Assembly (NCBI GenBank): GCA_024224995.1
Contig: JAAENB010000454.1
Coordinates: 1-6,971, forward strand
Origin: a bacterium
GTDB lineage: Bacteria > Spirochaetota > UBA4802 > UBA5550
DNA: 6,971 nt
Direction: 5' to 3'
Part shown: one piece after another, positions 1 to 3,456 of the stretch
Layout of the letters: each line of letters opens with the position of its first letter
Position numbering within the stretch: the stretch's first letter is position 1
The notes under the pieces: model-generated
What the model was told of the DNA's origin: nothing
What the model saw: the letters and a program-made list of their open reading frames with translations, nothing else
Database searches by the model: none
Program-made: the position numbers and the translations under genes

Positions 1-79
1 CCGCACCTGAATATACTTCCGCAAAGAGAAAGCTGCTGCATAAAACCATGATTATTGTTAGTCCCGGTAGTTTTTTCAT
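1..79 (-). CDS. Exported protein, N-terminal fragment (cut by window edge)
   Basis: An ATG at 79-77 opens a frame that stays open to the window edge (26 codons). The start reads MKKLPGLTIIMVLCSSFLFA and then EVYSGA. This is a textbook Sec signal peptide: two lysines, a hydrophobic core of about 13 residues, and a likely signal peptidase I cut after FLFA. The cysteine at position 14 is not in a good lipobox because the residue before it is leucine, so a lipoprotein is unlikely. An AGGA at 88-85 sits 5 nt before the ATG, and a stronger AAGGAG at 97-92 lies 12 nt away. The gene is divergent from the PHP lipoprotein gene at 263 and shares its intergenic control region. The mature protein is outside the window, so its function cannot be named. 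Confidence 0.7.
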   Translation of the reverse strand, partial: MKKLPGLTIIMVLCSSFLFAEVYSGA

Positions 80-116
80 ATGATTCCTGCGCTCCTTATT
101 GTTCCTGCTTCGTTTT

Positions 117-148
117 ATTATACTGCCATTAAAATTTATGAATGTCAA
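117..148 (-). promoter_or_regulatory. Candidate divergent promoter for the minus-strand exported protein
   Basis: Read on the minus strand, a perfect TTGACA (148-143) is followed by a perfect TATAAT (122-117). The TATAAT lies about 38 nt upstream of the ATG at 79, so position fits well. The spacer is 20 nt, longer than the usual 16-18, and there is no extended -10 TG. The promoter could therefore be weak or activator-dependent, or the -35 match may be chance in AT-rich DNA. The same pair with the same spacing occurs in repeat copy B. Confidence 0.4.
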
Positions 149-169
149 TAAATTTAAAATATCCAAAAA

Positions 170-181
170 CCGTCCGGACGG
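170..181. promoter_or_regulatory. Perfect 12-bp dyad CCGTCCGGACGG upstream of the -35 box
   Basis: CCGTCCGGACGG is its own reverse complement and is a GC-rich island in very AT-rich intergenic DNA. It ends 11 bp before the TTGACA at 193. It is conserved exactly in repeat copy B (3363-3374), although the bases on both sides carry indels there. Position and symmetry suit a dimeric regulator. A terminator is less likely because the stem would be only 4 bp around a CCGG loop. Confidence 0.45.
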
Positions 182-192
182 GAAAAAGTTCC

Positions 193-221
193 TTGACATT
201 TTCGGAATTATGTAGTCATTT
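193..221 (+). promoter_or_regulatory. Candidate promoter of PHP lipoprotein gene A
   Basis: A perfect TTGACA at 193-198 is conserved in copy B. With a 17-bp spacer the -10 hexamer would be TCATTT (216-221), a poor match, and it overlaps the 16-bp palindrome at 217-232. A strong -35 with a weak -10 suggests a regulated promoter, or a -10 element I have misplaced. Translation signals are clear: GAGGTGA at 252-258 lies 4 nt before the ATG at 263. Confidence 0.4.
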
Positions 222-232
222 GCATGCAAATG
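217..232. promoter_or_regulatory. 16-bp perfect palindrome, candidate operator
   Basis: CATTTGCATGCAAATG is a perfect inverted repeat overlapping the expected -10 and transcription start region, 30 bp before the ATG. In copy B the outermost base pair is changed on both sides (TATTTGCATGCAAATA, 3411-3426), so symmetry is kept. This paired change suggests selection on the dyad, as a repressor operator or less likely an RNA hairpin. Confidence 0.55.
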
Positions 233-262
233 GTGCAAATAAATTAGAAGAGAGGTGAAGTA

Positions 263-1402
263 ATGATTAGAAAAATTTTATTTCGTAAGGTTATTCCCAT
301 CTGCTGCATGCTAACTGTAATAGCAGTTTTAGTAACAGGTTGTGAAGATGAACTCTCCTTCACTGACCGTATGAACGGCAGCATGAGTTATGACATGTCC
401 GATGGAATGAATTCCTATTTTGGCAGTCTTCATGGGCATTCAAAAAAATCCGATGGAGAGGAGTGGCCTTCTGAGGTGTATGCTCACGCACGGGATGTCG
501 CGGGATTTGATTTTTATGGTTTAACAGACCACGGTTTTATGCTTTATGGAACGGAATGGCAGACAATTGAAAGCCACAGGGCAGCTGCCAACATTGATCA
601 TGAATTCATTGCCATACGGGGTTTTGAGTGGTCAAATAATACATCGGGTCATATTAATGTTTTTGATACTGATGATTATACAAGTTTTTTACGCACCATG
701 ACACTGTCGGCAGGTTTAAACTGGATTGATGACCATGGCGGAATAGGGCAGTTTAATCACCCGGGTGATGCTGCATGGATGCACTTCAGCAATATGAAAT
801 ACCGCAGTTATGCACATGAGTATATGACAATGGTTGAAGTCGGCAACGGAAATAACGGTGTCACAGACGGAAGATATTATCCCTATTATATTAAGGCATT
901 GGACAATGGATGGCAATTAGCACCGTCCAATAATCTCGACAATCACAGCCAATGGTTTGATAACGAATGTCACAGAACAGCAATTGTCGCTGAAGAGCTC
1001 ACTCAGCCGGCTTTACTTGATGCCATTCGAAACAGGCGTGTTTACGCAACAGACGATCCCGATATGGAAATTATTTTCAGGAATGAAGATGGCACCTGGA
1101 TGGGATCGGAAATTGATTTTAACCTGTTTTATAATGATTCAACTCAGTTCTATATTGAAGTTACGGATAATGAAGAAATAACAAAACTGGAACTTATTTC
1201 CAATGGCGGAACTGTGGCAGCAGAGCAGACATATTCCGGTGGAGAAACAACAGTTGTGTGGACTCCTGAAATTCCTATTGACGGCGATGCCTATTATTTT
1301 GTTAGAGTAACAGAGCACAATACGATTGAAACAAGCACCGATGGTGATGTTCAATTATCCGTTACTGCCCCTATATGGATTAAAACGTATAGTAGTAATT
1401 AA
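263..1402 (+). CDS. CehA/McbA-type PHP metallohydrolase lipoprotein (copy A, short form)
   Basis: Predicted exported, lipid-anchored metal-dependent hydrolase of the PHP superfamily, 379 aa. A charged start (MIRKILFRK) and hydrophobic core end in the lipobox LVTGC, giving Cys27 as the likely lipidated residue. PHP metal-site motifs appear in order: LHGHS (H57, H59), TDH (D89, H90), GFEW (E122), SGH (H130), NHP (H166) and LDNHS (D226, H228). The segment LLDAIRNRRVYATD (251-264) and a C-terminal Ig-like beta region ending TAPIWI (368-373) are typical of the CehA/McbA branch. That branch includes carbaryl and phosphoester hydrolases, but the substrate here is unknown. The protein ends IKTYSSN, two residues after homology with copy B stops, so it lacks the crystallin domains. 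The start is supported by GAGGTGA 4 nt upstream. The gene is monocistronic and followed by a hairpin terminator. Confidence 0.88.
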   Translation: MIRKILFRKVIPICCMLTVIAVLVTGCEDELSFTDRMNGSMSYDMSDGMNSYFGSLHGHSKKSDGEEWPSEVYAHARDVAGFDFYGLTDHGFMLYGTEWQTIESHRAAANIDHEFIAIRGFEWSNNTSGHINVFDTDDYTSFLRTMTLSAGLNWIDDHGGIGQFNHPGDAAWMHFSNMKYRSYAHEYMTMVEVGNGNNGVTDGRYYPYYIKALDNGWQLAPSNNLDNHSQWFDNECHRTAIVAEELTQPALLDAIRNRRVYATDDPDMEIIFRNEDGTWMGSEIDFNLFYNDSTQFYIEVTDNEEITKLELISNGGTVAAEQTYSGGETTVVWTPEIPIDGDAYYFVRVTEHNTIETSTDGDVQLSVTAPIWIKTYSSN

Positions 1403-1409
1403 TGGTCTC

Positions 1410-1437
1410 AAGGCGGCCATAGAGGCCGCCTTGTTTT
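1410..1437 (+). terminator. Rho-independent terminator of PHP gene A
   Basis: A 9-bp perfect stem, AAGGCGGCC / GGCCGCCTT, closes an ATAGA loop and is followed by GTTTT. It begins 7 nt after the stop codon. The hairpin core is the same as that after PHP gene B (5140-5160). Confidence 0.85.
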
Positions 1438-1513
1438 CCTGAAAATTCAATTTTCATTGCTTCCCAATTGCCAAGGCTTTTATACGGATTGGGTATGGAA
1501 CCAATTATTGATC

Positions 1514-1801
1514 TCATAATGGGGAATCATAGAAATAGCTTCCTGCTCTCCAGTCACTGTTACCGGTAACAGAGCCAAGAAGTCCCCCGCTCACGCTGGA
1601 ATATTTAGCACTTATGGTATTATGGCTTCCAACCACAAGCCCGCCATAAGAGGTGTAATTATGATATGCACCTACTACAACATTATGAGAGCCTGTGCTA
1701 TTACTACCACCGTAACTTGCCTCGTTATACCCCACAATCAAGTTCCCAAGACCGTTCACAGTGTCATTACTTAAACCTGTACCGCTAGCAACTTGTACAT
1801 T
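1514..1801 (-). pseudogene. C-terminal fragment of a head-repeat (YadA-like) surface protein
   Basis: The frame reads VQVASGTG, then NGLGNLIVGYNE, then repeats of the form GSHNVVVG, YGGLVVGSHNTIS and YSSVSGG, ending SDWRAGSYFYDSPL with a TGA at 1516-1514. Short Gly/Asn/Ser repeats with alternating valines are characteristic of YadA-type trimeric head regions. I recall the NGLGNLIVGYNE block as part of a widespread C-terminal domain of large bacterial surface or collagen-like proteins. Those proteins are far longer and carry many SVSGG repeats, while only about one remains here. A GTG at 1759 could start an 81-aa product, but family-like sequence extends upstream of it to about 1801. There is no good start or ribosome site there, and a stop lies at 1822-1820. 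It is best read as a truncated remnant with no promoter. Confidence 0.6.
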
Positions 1802-1835
1802 TTTCTGTAAAAAAAGTTTTTATAATAAATATATT

Positions 1836-1853
1836 AAAAGAACAAGTTCTTTT
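1836..1853. repeat. 18-bp inverted repeat between two gene remnants
   Basis: AAAAGAAC and GTTCTTTT flank a 2-nt AA centre. The A-rich left side and T-rich right side give a bidirectional terminator-like profile, but the GC-containing stem is only 4 bp. It lies exactly in the gap between the surface-protein fragment and the chelatase fragment, so it may instead mark a junction. Confidence 0.35.
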
Positions 1854-1870
1854 TAGGAAAAACACGTTAA

Positions 1871-2023
1871 TATAGAATTATGGTTCTCATCAACAGGTAT
1901 GAAGGCATGCATTACAAGAAGGATATTCCCGAAATTATCAACAAACTTTCAAGCCGGTTCCCCACAATTGAATTTAAACTTGCAAAGCCCATAGGATATG
2001 AACCAACAATTGTGAGGGGTATA
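1871..2023 (+). pseudogene. cbiX: CbiX-like sirohydrochlorin chelatase fragment
   Basis: The frame, open from the stop at 1868-1870, encodes YEGMHYKKDIPEIINKLS, then RFPTIEFKLAKPIGYEP, then TIVRGI. This resembles the second half of CbiX-type cobalto/ferrochelatases, where a metal-binding histidine in a GxHxxxDIPE context is followed by a helix and a beta strand ending in a PLG-dP motif. CbiX proteins insert cobalt or iron into sirohydrochlorin and are about 110-130 aa in the short form. Only about 50 residues remain here. The first half with the other catalytic histidine is missing, as is the C-terminal end. After Ile48 (2021-2023) the frame runs into the antisense of the HEPN gene and loses all family resemblance, so the copy is broken. 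An in-frame ATG at 1880 has no convincing ribosome site. Confidence 0.55.
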
Positions 2024-2037
2024 CATACAACGGCCGA

Positions 2038-2595
2038 TCAAATATTATCAAGTATTTTATTAAGTGTATCAACAACATCATCAAATGAATATTTAGTTTG
2101 AAAGGAGAGTACCACTTCTGATGGGACAAACCTTTTCCCATGCGCAAGATAATTACGGTAATTAATAAAATCAGTTAGATTACTAAAATCTTCCTTTCCA
2201 ATTTTATTCTCAATTATTGGTAATACTTTTGAAATTTTATCAACCTCCGATTCCGAAATAACAAACTTTTTTTCACATTTACTAAACGGAAATTCATCCT
2301 CCAATATCCCCTCGACATTCTTCTTAATCTCTCCCGATGCATTTTTGAATTTATCGAATACTATTTTTTCAAAATCAGAAATAACTTTTATATAACACGA
2401 CTCCTCGATAATTGCATACAGGTTGTCTAAATAATCATTTAATGGATTTTTTGTGCTGGTTTTTTTAGACCCAAGGACCGGCAAGTTAAAAATTTCTATT
2501 GCTTTATTTTTATCAGATTTAGCGCGGTCTACAATATATTTATGTGTTTTTGTTAAAGTCTTATAGAAAGAACTTGTAATTTTTCCATTACTCAT
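2038..2595 (-). CDS. HEPN-superfamily protein, candidate RNase toxin
   Basis: Second gene of a two-gene operon. The longest reading starts at 2625 (195 aa). The ATG at 2595-2593 is preferred because it overlaps the upstream stop as ATGAGTAA, which gives an 8-nt overlap and about 185 aa starting MSNGKITSSFYK. An adjacent ATG at 2598 is equally possible. The protein is mostly helical and rich in Lys, Asp and Glu. Near the C-terminus it has YRNYLAHGKRF, which carries the R-x4-H signature (R157 and H162 in 195-aa numbering, R147 and H152 from the preferred start) of HEPN RNases found in toxin-antitoxin, Abi and CRISPR-linked nucleases. There is no transmembrane segment or signal peptide. A weak ribosome site suggests translational coupling. 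Toxin activity is inferred from family and context. The exact HEPN subfamily is not recognised. Confidence 0.65.
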   Translation of the reverse strand: MSNGKITSSFYKTLTKTHKYIVDRAKSDKNKAIEIFNLPVLGSKKTSTKNPLNDYLDNLYAIIEESCYIKVISDFEKIVFDKFKNASGEIKKNVEGILEDEFPFSKCEKKFVISESEVDKISKVLPIIENKIGKEDFSNLTDFINYRNYLAHGKRFVPSEVVLSFQTKYSFDDVVDTLNKILDNI

Positions 2596-3058
2596 CATCA
2601 ATCCATTTTTCAAGATATTGTTCAATTCTTTCTTTTGAAAAATCCTCTAATTCTGATAGATCCCCTTTTGACATTATTTTCCATTCAAACCTTTGATCAT
2701 TATTTTTAATTTTAAGAATCATGTGTCGATCGGAAATATTTCCGTATTTATAAAAATCAATTCTTCCCCATGCTCCATCAAGTATAGTCCCTATTGGTTC
2801 AAAAATTATTGTGAAATTAAATATTTGCATTTTCATACGGTTTACTTCGTATTTTCCAATTCCATCTTCGGTTATAGTTATTTTATCCTCTTTTGAAATT
2901 TCAATTAAATTATCCTCTTTTAAAGGTTTAAACCATTCATCTATTTTTCCATAAATATAATTAATGTCTTCCAGCCAATCATTTTTGGTTTTTTCCCAAT
3001 CAATTGATTGCTCTTCCTTTTTTCTCTTAATTTCGCGCAGTTTGTCTTCTAGTGACAT
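2588..3058 (-). CDS. Unrecognised 156-aa protein, candidate partner/antitoxin of the HEPN protein
   Basis: First gene of the operon. A strong AGAGAGGA at 3071-3064 lies 5 nt before the ATG at 3058. Residues 1-46 form a highly charged predicted helix (DKLREIKRKKEEQ, then WEKTKNDWLEDI) ending at WFKPL. A compact beta-rich core follows, with EVNRMKMQI (71-79), IIFEPIGT (84-91) and GAWGRIDFYKYG (95-106). The tail is an acidic helix ending EQYLEKWIDDE. I recognise the general pattern as a conserved hypothetical protein but cannot name a family. It has no helix-turn-helix that I can see, and no MNT nucleotidyltransferase motif of the kind that usually accompanies HEPN toxins. Its position just upstream of the HEPN gene, the 8-nt overlap and its acidic tail suggest an antitoxin or effector-binding partner. 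This is inference. Confidence 0.6.
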   Translation of the reverse strand: MSLEDKLREIKRKKEEQSIDWEKTKNDWLEDINYIYGKIDEWFKPLKEDNLIEISKEDKITITEDGIGKYEVNRMKMQIFNFTIIFEPIGTILDGAWGRIDFYKYGNISDRHMILKIKNNDQRFEWKIMSKGDLSELEDFSKERIEQYLEKWIDDE

Positions 3059-3133
3059 GTTTATCCTCTCTATGTATAGTTACAATGATTTTATTCTCTT
3101 CGGAAAATGTTCATGCCTGATTTGCTGAAAAAA

Positions 3134-3160
3134 ATTATCAATATATTAACACATTGTCAA
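3134..3160 (-). promoter_or_regulatory. Candidate promoter of the HEPN operon
   Basis: On the minus strand a perfect TTGACA (3160-3155) is followed after 15 bp by GATAAT (3139-3134), which matches the -10 consensus at five of six positions. The spacer is short by 1-2 bp. Transcription would begin about 65-70 nt before the ATG at 3058, leaving a leader with no obvious dyad. A second minus-strand TATAAT lies further upstream at 3314-3309. Confidence 0.5.
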
Positions 3161-3308
3161 GCTCTTTTTTGATACAAAAAAATCAGAACTAAAGGGAATC
3201 CATGCCTGTTAAAAAAACCTTTTTAGTTACCGGACTTAATTCCTTACTAATTTAATCTTTCAACTTTTCGTTTTGTTTTTGCAGCAGTCACTGATCGTAT
3301 TTGAATCT

Positions 3309-3340
3309 ATTATACTGCCATTAAAATTTATGAATGTCAA
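3309..3340 (-). promoter_or_regulatory. Repeat-copy minus-strand promoter pointing at the HEPN operon
   Basis: TTGACA (3340-3335) and TATAAT (3314-3309) are the copy-B equivalents of the divergent promoter at 148-117, with the same 20-bp spacing. Here no exported-protein gene follows. The next minus-strand gene is the HEPN partner at 3058, about 250 nt away, so this may be an orphan duplicate or a second promoter for that operon. Confidence 0.3.
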
Positions 3341-3362
3341 TAAATTTAAAATACCCAAAAAA

Positions 3363-3374
3363 CCGTCCGGACGG
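3363..3374. promoter_or_regulatory. Perfect 12-bp dyad CCGTCCGGACGG, copy B
   Basis: Identical to the dyad at 170-181, although its immediate flanks differ by single-base insertions on both sides. It ends 12 bp before the TTGACA at 3387. Confidence 0.45.
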
Positions 3375-3386
3375 GAGAAAAATTCC

Positions 3387-3415
3387 TTGACATTTTCGGA
3401 ATTGTGTAGTTATTT
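3387..3415 (+). promoter_or_regulatory. Candidate promoter of PHP lipoprotein gene B
   Basis: A perfect TTGACA at 3387-3392 is followed after 17 bp by TTATTT (3410-3415), or after 18 bp by TATTTG. Either is a weak -10. As in copy A, the -10 region overlaps the 16-bp palindrome. A GAGGTGA at 3446-3452 lies 4 nt before the ATG at 3457. Confidence 0.4.
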
Positions 3416-3426
3416 GCATGCAAATA
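3411..3426. promoter_or_regulatory. 16-bp perfect palindrome, candidate operator, copy B
   Basis: TATTTGCATGCAAATA is a perfect dyad. Compared with copy A (217-232), both outer bases have changed in a complementary way (C/G to T/A), so symmetry is maintained. Confidence 0.55.
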
Positions 3427-3456
3427 GTGCAAATAAATTAGAAGAGAGGTGAAGTA

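Larger units (their letters stand above)
116..1393 (+). repeat. Direct repeat copy A (control region plus PHP gene)
   Basis: This stretch is repeated in the same orientation at 3308-4587, about 3.19 kb downstream. Similarity begins abruptly at TATTATACTGCC (116 here, 3308 there), at the upstream edge of the control region. It ends at the AGT codon for Ser377 (1391-1393 here, 4585-4587 there). Two 1-nt insertions in copy B, one on each side of the CCGTCCGGACGG dyad, are the only indels I found. The coding part has no indels. Flanking DNA on both outer sides is unrelated, except for the hairpin after each stop codon. Confidence 0.93.

Noticed and set aside
170..190. CCGTCCGGACGG followed by T-run on the minus strand as a terminator
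   Set aside because: The stem is only 4 bp around a tetraloop, and no gene on the minus strand ends just upstream of it. An operator role is more plausible.
1441..1455. GAAAATT-C-AATTTTC near-palindrome after terminator A
   Set aside because: It is AT-only in the arms, has a one-base loop and is absent from copy B. This is expected by chance in such DNA.
3202..3255. 17-codon plus-strand ORF (MPVKKTFLVTG..., AGGGA 4 nt upstream)
   Set aside because: It has a fair ribosome site but is very short and has no promoter, and its likeness to an oxidoreductase N-terminus is too short to support. Kept as a possible remnant only.
1403..3307. Integron cassette or insertion sequence as explanation of the patchwork
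   Set aside because: I found no attC-like GTTRRRY/RYYYAAC pairs flanking the genes, no transposase or integrase frame, and no terminal inverted repeats with target duplications. A fuller search outside the window could change this.
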